The notes under the pieces: generated by a model
What the model saw: the letters and a program-made list of their open reading frames with translations, nothing else
What the model was told of the DNA's origin: nothing
Database searches by the model: none
Assembly: GCA_003290165.1 (NCBI GenBank)
Contig: QNQO01001161.1
Location: 248,001-312,000 of the forward strand
Direction of reading: 5' to 3'
DNA: 64,000 nt
From: Berberis thunbergii
Lineage: Eukaryota > Streptophyta > Magnoliopsida > Ranunculales > Berberidaceae
Shown here: positions 12,501 to 24,500 of the stretch, one piece after another
How positions within the stretch are numbered: position 1 is the first letter of the stretch
How the letters are laid out: every line of letters starts with the position of its first letter
Position numbers and translations under genes: made by a program

Positions 12501-15500
12501 AGTGCCCTCGCTTGCCACAATGATAGCAAGACCCCCCCTTGATCTTCTTTCTTTGATTGGCATCCTTGGTGGGATGATTGGGTTGTTTTCGATTCCCTTT
12601 ATTTTGGGACGGACGTGACCCTTCCACCATGAAACCTTGGATTTATCATCCTTGGATCCCTGGTCGCCCTTCTGTTTCCTGTATTCTTCCTCAATTTGCA
12701 AATAATTAAACAAGTCCTTGAGGGAAATGTCTTCCTTCTTGTGTTTAGGGCTGGGCAAGTCCGGGTAACCGGCCTGAAAGCTTAAAATCGAAGCTCGAAC
12801 CGAATTTTTTAAAACTGGAATTTGAAAATCGAGACTGGACTGAATAAGGCTGGTTAATCGAATTCTCGGTTCGGGTCGGTCTCGGTCCAATCAACCAGAT
12901 ATTTTTTTCTCTTTTCTCTCCCCTATCCCTTCTCCTCCCTCTCAATCAGACAAGAAAAAATTGTTTTTTCTCCCCTCTCGCACTGCTCTCGCCATTCGCA
13001 CTGATCTTGCCATCTCGCCCTGCTCGCGCCATCAGCATACTACCGAATCAAACCATCAGCATCAGCATCGAACATCTGAGATCCGAACACCATCAGCATC
13101 AGCATCGAACCGACAAATTCATCCATCCTAGCAGAAGCCTGTTTAGCCCACTCCACTATCTTCTCTGCCTCTCTAGTAACCTTTTCTTCCTCCTTCATTG
13201 CCTTCTTCAACCTCCTCCCCTGTTCCTTCACTGAAAAAGCAGTCAAATATGACAAACCCCCATCACTCTTCTTCCCCCCAATAAAACTCACCAATCTGAT
13301 TCTCTTTGCTCCTTTTATTAGAACCGCTTTTCGGAGAAACCCAGAAACATGTATTTCGTGGTGGAGACGGCGGTTCTAAAGTAGAATCAAATGAATTCGA
13401 AGGAGATGAGAGATACCCATACTTTGGAATTGGGCTCAAATGCTTTTCCTTGCAATTGGGGTCTTCAATTGAGGTTTCAAACTCAGTTTTGGGTGCTTAG
13501 GGTTCGATGTTTTCGTCTGGAAATGATTTGGTTTTGGGGTTGGGTCCTGGAAAGGTTTTGAGTCTACCGAATCTGGCTTCCAGGTCAGGCGGGAGAAGAG
13601 TTGTTTCCGAGAGGTTTATGGATGAAACTTGCTCTAGAACACAGTGGTCCATTGCTTCTGCAATGATGGAGTCGACGGCAGAGTCGTCTGTTTCGGAAAG
13701 GAAACCCAAAACCGCCATGGCAAAATAGAGAAAATGAGAACAGAGACAGAGGCGTTATAGTGGGGTTTAAAGGGAGCCTTCATATGTGTTTCTGATACTC
13801 ATTGTTCTTCTGTTGCAATGCGGACCCGGTTCACATTGAGTGTCGCGTGTGTTTTTATAAAGAAATCTAAAAAGCAAGATGGGTTTAACCTGGGCCGGTT
13901 ACCCGACGGGTTTCAGAAAGGGAAATCGAGGCCCAAACCAGAAACTTCAAGCCGGGCCAAGTTTTACAACCGAAATATTTATAATTAATAAAAAATTGAT
14001 CTGAACTGATCCGATCGGTCCGGTTGTCGGTTTGGTCCGAAATGCCAACCCCTAGTTGTGTTTAACACCCTTCCAAGAAGGAAGGAATTTGTCTATTGTA
14101 GAGGTCACAACAATAGTCTCATTCATATTCATATTGTTTTGCTTTAGATGCTGGACTATCCTTTGGATTTCATAGAATTGCTCAATAATAGATCTGCTAT
14201 CAACCATTTTATATAAATTAAATTTACTGACCAGGAATTTCTTGCTGGCGGCATCCTCAATAATGTATTTTTGTTCCAGAGCGTCCCATATCTTTTTTGT
14301 TGTTGCCAAATGCTGGTACGTATCAAAGAGATCGTCAGACATTGAATTGAGGATGTGCCGACACATTAAATCATCATTCTCCCATTTCTGTGTATTGCGG
14401 GCAGATTGCAAGGTGTTCTGGTTGGAGTTTTCGGGTTCTTGTGGTTTCGGTGTAGACAGTACATACACTACCTTCAATGTTGCCAACAGTAAGTGCATTC
14501 GCTTCTGCCAGCGTTTGAAATTGTTCCCGTCTAACATTTCTAGTTTCATAGCGTTCCCCATTTCTTTGAGTGCCAAAAGATCCATATCAAGCTAATTAAG
14601 CCTTAAGATTGTTGGCAACTTTACTGTAGAAGAGGTTAAACCGTACAACTGGTTAGATGATGTAGATGGAGCACCGAGGCACGTAGTCGCTTTTCTTAAA
14701 GCTTAATTCGCCTTCACCACTTGGGTAATACACTGGGTTACCGGCGAATTTCCTCCAAGATACAACGGTAACTCCGTTTGTCGAACTGCGACTGTATTTG
14801 ACAAAGAACGACCCTTTGAAAGACGAGCAGATCAAAGACAAGATCAGGAACTGACTACACTTATACGAAATGTAGTAATCCCTGGATAGCAGTAAAAAGG
14901 ATGGAAGAGAATTCATGGAACACTTGCACAACCCTGGAATGAAGTTATTCCAATTCCCAGATTTGGAATTGATTGAAGAATATGGACTTGACTTGAATTC
15001 TCTGGAATAGAATTGCTTGGAATTGAGTTTTTTCTTTTCTTTTGATGATGACCCAAATTAGTGGGCTTTATATAGGCCCGAGGTGACCATCCAACTATGG
15101 GTCACAACCCTTTCTTGTTGGATCCTGATCGTTGGATGAGATGGACGCTCCAGATCGCACATCTTCTGGTTGACTATAAACCGTTAGATCCTAACCGATT
15201 AGATGGACGTCCCAGAATGCGCCCTGTGAGGAGATGCATCTGTTGGATCGCTCCTGATCCCATGCATCCCTATGTACCCTTAGATCCACGTGGATCTAAC
15301 CGTTGGATCCCATCCGGTGCATCCGTGTGCAACCTAACAAACTTGCATCTGACACGTGACTAAAACTGGACGCGTCATCAAAGCGCCACATTACGCCCAT
15401 GCGCGCACGTGACGGTGCATTGTCACCCACCTAGCCCATTCCATTTCCTTTTAGTGTATCAAATGCTATACTCAAGTCTATGTATATAAACCAAGTGGTT

Positions 15501-18500
15501 CCTAGTAATAAATTCTACTAGTAATAAATTCTACTAATAATAAATTGAATATATTTCAGATACCCTTATTAGTATTTAGAATACCTCTGGAGCTAATGAA
15601 ATTATTTTCATAAAATTCAACTGTCTCAATTCTCGAGCGATCGCACCAAAAACTCGAGTTCCTTTTGGATTTCCTTCTTGATCAATGACAACCGCAGCAT
15701 TATCATTATATTTTAAAATCATACCATTATCTCGTTTAAGTGTTTTACATGTACGTACAATTACAGCTCTGATCACTTCAGATATTGTTAGAATTATTTT
15801 CAAATAAAAGGGTGAAGGTTTGGTGGGGATTGGATATGGAAAACTTTAGTCCCATATCAAGTAAACAACTAGTTTATATACTTGAGTATGGGCTTTGATA
15901 CACTAAAAGGAAATGGAATGGGCTAGGTGGGTGACGGGGCACCGTCACGCGCGCGCACATGAGCGCAATTTGGCGTTTTGATGACGCACTTTGCACCTCG
16001 CACGTCGCATCGTCACTGAGACGCTTTGATGACACGTCCAGTTTTAGCCACGTGTCAGATGCAAGTTTGTTAGGTTGCACACGAATGCACCGGATGGGAT
16101 CCAACGGTTAGATCCACGTGGATCTACTGGTACATACGGATGCATGGGATCAGGGGCAATCCAACAGATGCATCTCGTCACAGGGTGCGATCTGAGACGT
16201 CCATTTGATCGGTTAGGATCTAACGGTCTGTAGTCAACTAGGAGAGGTGCGATCTAGAACGTCCATCTGATCCAACGATCAGGATCCAACAAAGAATGGT
16301 TGTGACCCATGGTTGGATAGTCACCTCGGACCTATATAAAGCCCACTAATTTGGGTCATTATCAAAAGAAAAAAAAATAAACTCAATTCCAATCCATTCT
16401 ATTTCAGAGAATTCAAGTCAAGTCCATATTCTTCAATCAATTCCAAATCTGGGAATTGGAACAACTTCATTCCAGGGTTGTGCAAGTGTTCCAGGAATTC
16501 TCTTCTATCCTTCTTACTGGTATCTAGGGATTACCACATTCTGTACAAGTGTGGCCAGTTCCTGATCTTGTGTCTTTGATCTACTAGTCTTTCAAAGGGC
16601 CGTTCTTTCGTCAAATACAGCCGCAGTTCGACAAACGGAGTTACCGTTGTATCTTGGAGGAAATTCGCCGGTAACCCAATGTATTACCCAAGTGGTGGAG
16701 GCGAATTAAGCCTTAAGGAAAGCGACTACGTGCCTTGGTGCTCCATCTACATCATCCAACCTGTTGTACGGTTTAACCTCTTCTACAGTAAAGTTGCCAA
16801 CAGTGTCTTCGTGGAATCGTATTTCCAATCCAATTCTGGTAATTAAAAGAGTGTCTTTCATGGATTAGACTTCAACCATATTTTTTCCATTTTTCTTTTC
16901 TGGTGGTCATGACACTTGCATCTTTACCTGAAGTGAACACTCTGTTTTGTAATGTTTAAGATAGAGAAGAAGATCTCCAATCTCTTTTTTGTGTTAGAAA
17001 GGAAGATCTGTTGTATGGGACACTGGAATATGAGGGACACTATATGTTAACCTATGTAGTTAAAACACAGTTATAATGGTTAACAGGTTGGAGTCATTAC
17101 GCTTCATAGTTTTAACTTTTAATGGTGGGGATAAAACGCCAAGATAACTCTCGTGAAGTGGTAAAATGGTTGAGTGTGTAACGGCATTATATTGAACAGA
17201 CCAATATAAGGAAAAAAATATTCACGGATCGATTGAAACCTAAATGCAAAGAGAAATTCAGGGAAAGAGAGATGATGAAAGAGAGACATCTAGGGAGAGA
17301 GACGAGTGAGAGTGGGAGAGAGAGACTCTGGTGGGTTGCTCCGATTTGCTGGTGCTGCTAGAAAGAGAAGAATCCACTTTGGTTGAGTTAGAGCTATGGA
17401 ATTGTAGTTCCTTTGAGTTATAGATAGAATTTTGGTACAACAAATATACAAGAAACTCTATAAGTCCCACCTCTCAATCAAATTTAATATGATCAATCTT
17501 GACGGGTATTGTCATGTTGTTTAGCTTATAATAGTTTCAGTTGTTTTTTTTTTTTTTTTATCAAGCACGTCTTTTTTTTTTATCAAGCACGTCTCTTCTT
17601 GAGATGTAGAAGTTCTGGGATGAAATAAATTGAAATTTGGGGGTTCATGGATTAATTGAATTAGTTCTAATTAATAGAATCAAGGGGGTAATTCATGTAA
17701 AATTTTGTTCTATTAACCCCTATTTCCTTTTGTTTTGAAATAGATGTTTTGATGTTTTGGACATGATTTTGCTTATTTAGTATTTACTTGTTTTGCTATA
17801 TAATACTTAGCGGGAGTATAAAGATATATTTAAAAAATAATCATTTAAATCCCATTATATCATGTATTGCTCCTAGATTATTACGGGTCTGTTATCCGTT
17901 TTAAGTGCATAGATGTGAACTGACTAGTTTGCAATCCTTAAAAAAAAAAAAGTATCAGGACTATGAGATTTGAGGAATTAAATGCTTGCGAATGTTGAGC
18001 AAATCTTGTGAGAACATGGTAGTGGACTTTCTTCCCAACATATATTGAGCAAATCTTGTGAGAGTTTGCCTAAAGGGTATATATGCAGTGTTTCAAGACA
18101 GGAATGACATGTGGTGTCGGACATGTTGACTAAAACTCCCACCTGAACCAGTCCAAATCTTGTGAGAGTTTGCCTAAAGGGTATATATGCAGTGTTTCGA
18201 GATAGGAATGATGCATGTGGTGTCAGACATGTTGACTAAAATTCCCACCTGAACCAGTCCTACACTACCAAAAGTACAATATATTTCTTTTCGGTTATAA
18301 TCTTCATTTTGTTAGTCATAGTTTGTAATACGTTTATCAATATATAGCTAGTGATGTCATACCATTTTGTCATAAGAAACTTGTAACTGGTAAAGCAAAT
18401 TGCCATTAATTGCATGTCCTTTTTATATGGGTATTATTAAGCCCAAAGGAAAACCTTGTTACCTTTGTAGCATTGAAAAGTGAACTTCTTGGTCTGGACC

Positions 18501-21500
18501 ATTGCGTATAGTTGCTCTCTTGCTGTTGACAGTCTCAATAGAAGGTGGGTACCTTTGATCAACAAGTGTGCTCTGTGTGAAAGTGATGGGGAATCCAACA
18601 AGCCTCTATCCTTTCTTGTCACAGTTGTGGAGATTGATTGTGCAGGACTGTGGGGATGAGGTCTTTTAGTGAATGGGTGGAGCAATGGAAGGATAGGATC
18701 CTTACTAATGAAGGGAACTAGATTTGGGATCACACTCTTATTGTGGATTATTTGAAAGGAGAGAAATCTGAAACTTTTTCATGACAAGAAGTGGAGTTCA
18801 GATCAATTAGCTTTATCTGTCAAGGACTTGGTGTGTCAGTGGGGCATCATTTCGGGTATTCAATCTAGGTCCAATTCCTTGAGTTGTATGTTAGCTTGGT
18901 CAAATGTGCTTCTAAATTTGTTCGTTATGTATCTTTCTCCTTTAGCTTTGTGAGTCCCTCACTAGCAACCTGTAATATCTCTGGTTTTTGCTGATTAAAA
19001 AAAAACTACATGGATTTCTATCATAATTTTCTATGTTAGCATGGAAATCATATAAATGACTGCGAGAGTAGACCTAGCTTATTCAAGAACTCCATTTTGT
19101 TTGGAAGATCTCCCGTCCTTATTCTTTCATGAGCAGAAGTGTATAGGAAGAGTACATCCAACTCAAACATGGTAATTCTCGTGATTCTATAGTCAGTGTT
19201 GATCTAGAACATGTCAAATCAACTGGTATTTGCTATCTGTTAAAACCAAAGGTCCAAAATAATCATACTGTAGCAACCAATAATTTCATCTTTTGCCCGG
19301 ATGCCCCATTTGACTGACATCTCGAGAGGATGAAGGGGTTATGCCTTGACTTTCTGGTGACTGATATCAGTAATCATGTTCAATCATCATGTATGTCATA
19401 AATATTCACCTATCAATCTGCAGTTTTGTGGTCTACTACTTTTTTGTGCATTTTATTGACAATCAAAACATTGGTTTATGGCCTTTCAGGTGATGTTTCA
19501 GGCTGCTCATCAGACCCATTGATATTTGAAGATGAATCTGAGAAGGGGAGCAATGCACTTCTTGCCCGTGCATGGTCACCAGGATGGAGCAGTGCAAACA
19601 ATGCTCTGACCACATTCATTAATGGGCCACTGCTTGAGTATTCTGTGAACCGTAGAAAGGTTGATAGTGCAACTACTTCATTCCTTTCACCCCATTTACA
19701 TTTTGGGGAGGTGAGTGTGCGGAAGGTCTTCCATCTAGTCCGCATCAAGCAGGTTTTGTGGGCTAATGAAGGGAACAAGGAAGGTGAAGAGAGTGTAAAC
19801 TTGTTCCTGAAGTCCATTGGGCTCAGGGAGTACTCAAGATACTTGAGCTTTAATCACCCTTACAGTCATGAAAGGCCACTTCTTGGACGCCTAAAGTTCT
19901 TCCCTTGGGTAATTGATGAGGGATATTTCAAGGTATGGAGACAAGGTCGAACAGGGTATCCTCTAGTTGATGCCGGTATGAGAGAACTATGGGCGACTGG
20001 TTGGCTACATGATAGGATAAGGGTTGTGGTTTCCAGTTTCTTTGTGAAGGTTCTACAGCTTCCGTGGAGATGGGGGATGAAGTATTTCTGGGATACACTA
20101 TTGGATGCTGATCTTGAGAGTGATGCTCTTGGTTGGCAATACATATCGGGTACCCTCCTTGATGGTCGTGAATTTGATCGGATAGACAATCCTCAGGTGC
20201 ATACTCGTTCCTTTTTCATCTATTTTAGTTCAGTGGTTCCTCTCTATTAGTTATTAGTTATATGTTGGTTATAATTATATGTACACAAACATGCACACAG
20301 GATTCTTATAGGTCATACTTGATGGTGACGTCAACTATAGCCTCTTAAAACTATGAAAGTGGTATTAAAAAACTGCAAGGATGTACGGACTCGGACTCGG
20401 ATTCGGACACAGTGACTCGACAATTTTCAAAAAAATAGGACTCGGCGACACGGTCAAACTTAATTTTTTAATATATTTTTTTTGTAACTCATAAGAACAT
20501 AAAATTATAAATAAATTAATAATACTATTAAACAATCCAAACATATCAATAAAACATTCAAATTTATAAATGCATCATAAAGTCAAGCTCAACTATTCAA
20601 GTCATACTCATAAAGCATAAGCAATATAATTTCATTAACTTGATAATGTAAATAAAATGTAAATTGATAATGTATATAAAATGTAAATTGATAATTTCAA
20701 AAACTCAACAGCGAGGCGGCTACATCTCTTCTTCTTCATTAACTAGCGGATCAATTGTCACATTTTCTTCATTCAACAGTCCATCCTCTAGCTCAGGTTC
20801 ATCAAGTGAAAGACTGACAATCTCAAGCACTCCAGTAGCATCCAAATCCAACGTATCAATAGTATCTCCTGCGATATACCACATCCTTGTCTCACCTCCT
20901 TTGTACTCTTGTTTTCTTCTTGACAAAAGACGAAGGTTGGAATGCACATACACTAAATCTTCAGCTCGTTGTGGAGTCAATTTGTTCCTTTTTAATGAGT
21001 GGATGTTATACGTGCTCCAATTCCTCTCACAACATGAGGAAGAACAAGGTTGTCCAAGTAACTTTAAAGCAATATTCAGGAGTAATGGTGCACAGGTACC
21101 ATGAGAAACCCACCACACATCAGGTTCTAGGTATGCTCTATTCTGTAGAGCATCACCTTCTGCAAACTGTCCAGTACCCGTTGAAAACCTAGCATACTCT
21201 GTAATAATCACTCTTCTGTCTTCAATATTAGGAAAGTATCTCTTGAAACACTTATCCCTCTTCTTTGTGATCTCAGGATCTCTTTGTGGTGCAATACGAT
21301 TAGGATCATCTTGCAACCATTCTCTGCTATAATACCTATATAAGCAATGTCAATCAATAATTAATATATAAACATTAAGTGCATAACTCATGAATTTTAG
21401 TCTTCTAGTCAAGACTCAAGAATAAGTAGAATAAAAAGTTAAAAACAATGTAATTATTTACCTTGGATTTAAGGAATGTGCTAAGCAATGCAGTGGTGTG

Positions 21501-24500
21501 TTGTTTTTCTCCCATCGATCTACCAATATCTGATGCACCACTGAAAAAAACTCTGACTCCTCACTAGTATTTTCCTTTCCTTCATGACAGTAAATAACTT
21601 GTTTCACTTTCTCAATCATAACATCCCACATCTCATACACCAAGTGAAGACAAGACTTATCTGTATCAGTCCTCCGCAACATTGAATAAATAGGCTCTGT
21701 GAAACGAAGCACATAGTCCACTTTGTCCCACCACAAGTCATCCAATAGTTTTCATTTCACAATCCGTGCTTTATCAACATCATCTTCCTTATAGGAATCC
21801 CACTGATCTCCAATCACCATACTTTGGATGCTACTTTTAATGTCTTTCAACCTCTTGAGCATAATTATGTTTGAAGCAAAGGGTGTCTCTGAATGGAAAA
21901 CAACTTCAATCTCGAATGCTCATTAAACATATGCAACCTCATGGAATGGTTCATGATAAAGCTCTTGATCAGCACCCCATCCCCAACAACATCAATAATC
22001 CAACTACACAAACTGTAGGCCTTTTCATTTGCAGGCGTGTTCTTTGGAGCGCATATGTTCTTCAAGGCAAGGTTGAGAGTGTAGACTACACAAGGTGTCC
22101 GAAAAACCTCAAGATACTGGCTCTCAACAAGTACACCTGCAACCTTACAAACTGGAGCATTGTCGGTTATAACTTGAACCACATTACTTGGCCCAACCTC
22201 ACGTACAACTTGATCAAATCAGCAATGAAGAACTTGTCTTTGTATTCCCCTTCACAGTTCACAGCCTTCAAGAACATTGGACCACCCTCATTAATCACTA
22301 TGAAATTAATGAGAGGCCTCCTTTAAGAATCAGTCCACCCATCACAAACAATTGTTGCCCCTTTAGTAACCCATGTGAACTTTGTTACCTCCAACAACCT
22401 CTCATTGTTGCCCCTTTCATTTTGAAGCAATGTCGTCCTCAATGCATTATACCCAGGGATCTTGTAACCACTAATGGACTTTGCTTTATTCGTCGCAAAG
22501 GTGAAAGCCTTCTGAAAATACGGATTCCTTGTAAGGTTGAATGGCAATGCAGCCGAGTAGAGCGCCCTTGCAATCAAAGCATCCAACTCTTGTCGCTCAC
22601 TCGTATTGAAAGCATTTGCAATAGGATTATTAGTGGCTCTCCTCTTTCTTTGTTCATTGTATGGAACTAAAAGACCAACCCCCCACTACTTGAACCCGGG
22701 TGCGGGTGACTACTTGATCCCACTGAAGGAGGTAAAGGAACACTTCGCACCCTTGAACTTTCTGCGCTCAATGCAGTTTCATCAACAAATTGCCGCACCT
22801 CTCTAAGTTGTATGGGGGAGATTTTGGTACAAATAGCTATCCCACGGCCTATTATCTTCAACAAGTGGTCCTTGAATCTAGTAAGAGATCCCGTATAATC
22901 TTTCTGACAAAAGTTGCATTTCCATCTAAGGTTTCCCTCACCTTCATTTCTTAGTATTGTCACATGCTTTCAAAGATCATCTCCAGTTCCTTGGCCTAAA
23001 ACCAGTTTTAGTTTCTTATTTAGTTTTCAACCAATAGGTGCAAGCTCAAATATGGGCTATTTGAAGTATTTCATGTATGTTTTGCTTTCATATATATGCA
23101 GAGAAAGAAAAGAGAATGGCAGGAAAAGAGAATGCTTTCAGTTTCATATATATTTGAAGTATTTCATGAATCGCAGGAATGGCAGGAAAAAAATCGCAAG
23201 AAAAAAAAATTCGCAAGAAAAAAAAAACAAAACGAAATCGCAGGATCGATCGATCGATCTCAAAAATCAATCTCAGGAAGATCGATCGATAAAATCGCAG
23301 GAAACATTAACAGAGAAAATAGCTGGAAAAAAATAACAAACAAACGAAATCGATCGAAGGTACCTGGTGTTGATGAGGACGCCATGTCGATCAATCTATC
23401 CCTCTCTGTCGAACCCGATTTCTCCTTGGTCCTCAGTCCTCTCTGTCGAAATCGATCGATTGATTCTTTCTCTGTTCTGACTTCTCTTCTCTCTACCTTC
23501 GTCTCTCGATCGATCGATCTGATTTAGGGTTAGGGTTTGGCTGTGGGAGTTAGGGTTTTTTTTCGGTTTTCTTGTGCTGTGTGGGAGGAAGGATCAGGCG
23601 ATCAATATGATTTAATTCCAATTTTTGCAGTCAACAAATTTTGACCAAGTCTGGACCATGTCTGGCCGAGTCTGGACCGTGTCCGGGCCGTGTCCAAACC
23701 AGTCAACAAATTTTGATCGTTGACCCCGTGTCCAGCGCGTGTCGCGCGCGAATCCGTGTCCAGCGCGTGTCGCGCGCGAATCCGTGTCCGACACGCATTT
23801 GACGCGTGATATGGAGGTTTTCCGAAGAGTTGGTGCATCCTTGAAAAACGGTCATATTGGTGTGGCTTCTTATGTAATTCCTCTTCAAGTATAATTATAT
23901 AGTCTAATGGTGTTTAATGGCTGCTAAGCTAAGAAGCAAGCTCGCATTGGAGTCAGAAATTACTTGTTGACCAATTGTTAAGAACCAGCCAGTACTCCTC
24001 AAATGCATGAGTTCTAATTACTTGGCTAGGAGTCTAGGATCCTAACACCTTCCTAGTTGACACATCAATAAACGAATTCACATCCAGCTATAGTTTTAGT
24101 TGATTTAACTAGTAAACAAAATTCTAGTAGAGCACCTTTTCTGTTACAATCCATCTTGTTACTCTTCAACTCAACAACCTGGTCAGTCTAATAAATGGTG
24201 ATTTATTGCAGTAGAAGTTTGGCCTTCTCATATGGACATTACATCCACCATGTAACCTCTCTCATGTGTCTGTATTCAATTGCATGCCATCTCTCGAATT
24301 CAAAAAACTTTATTTATGAGTTCTACTTTTATGTAAGGAATAGCACCTGATAATACACCTAACTTTGTCTAATATGTGATATCCACCATGGCGTCATTAT
24401 GTCTTAATATTTTCATACCATATTGTACACAAGGGCGGAGCTACGATTTTTGTCTTGGGGGGGATTTTTTTTGGGCAAAATACCCATAGTTGTTTTAATA

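Larger units (their letters stand above)
10777..14600 (-). pseudogene. Copia B gag-protease-integrase and RT stub
   Basis: Read on the - strand. The gag N terminus (about 14585-14060) starts [20 protein letters not shown] and holds a capsid-like region with KRWQKRM and YLHL-type blocks. After the inserted hAT, gag resumes at about 12738 with the zinc knuckle [14 protein letters not shown] near 12520. The protease-like part (12390-12160) is decayed. The integrase follows: LWHNRLGH with a HHCC site from about 12010, then SDRGGEF near 11625. After a frame break the core continues ([18 protein letters not shown]) to 10894. Immediately downstream, NNTWILVDL marks the RT start, and the sequence then hits LTR terminus. 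Stops and frameshifts are frequent. Confidence 0.88.
10760..16802 (-). mobile_element. Rearranged Ty1/copia composite (copia B) with inverted LTRs
   Basis: A copia element on the - strand (gag near 14585, integrase near 11500) has its 5' LTR at 14610-15540. The other end keeps only about 16 bp of LTR terminus (TGTTGGCAACTTTACT at 10760). That terminus is fused to the start of reverse transcriptase, so most RT, all RNase H and most of the 3' LTR are missing. On the other side a second LTR copy in opposite orientation (15786-16802) is separated from the 5' LTR by a plastid rpl14 fragment. The composite begins TGTTGGCAAC and ends GTTGCCAACA. Flanking 5-mers (TGTAC and GTGTC) are not identical, so there is no clear target duplication. 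A hAT element is nested in gag. Confidence 0.88.
10321..19489 (+). other. CRY1 intron 2 (about 9.2 kb)
   Basis: Donor GTTTTC, acceptor CCTTTCAG. About 6 kb of it (10760-16802) is a rearranged copia composite. The flanks (10321-10759, 16803-18050, 18261-19489) are AT-rich intron sequence with no recognisable gene. They include poly-T runs near 17546 and 17572, where TTTATCAAGCACGTCT is repeated, and the 104-bp duplication at 18051-18260. Confidence 0.88.
20376..23843 (-). mobile_element. hAT transposon with decayed transposase gene
   Basis: Terminal inverted repeats CAAGGATGTAC and, inverted at the right, CAAGGATGCAC. An 8-bp target duplication with one mismatch flanks it (AAAAACTG 20368-20375, AAAAACGG 23844-23851). 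Length is 3468 bp. Subterminal GGACTCGGACTCGG on the left and GTCCGGGCC/GACACG words on the right are typical transposase-binding regions. The transposase lies on the - strand. Confidence 0.92.

Noticed and set aside
13040..13294. 84-codon - strand frame starting [13 protein letters not shown] as a protein
   Set aside because: Its first part is the 61-bp intron of the captured gene fragment read through; only the downstream part is coding-like.
15576..15803. rpl14 as an active nuclear gene for a plastid ribosomal protein
   Set aside because: N-terminal half missing, no transit peptide or promoter, embedded between retroelement LTRs.
18437..18990. Possible non-LTR retroelement tail in CRY1 intron 2
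   Set aside because: Short frames with Trp- and Ser-rich runs and an A-run near 19000, but no reverse transcriptase or RNase H motif and no target duplication could be found.
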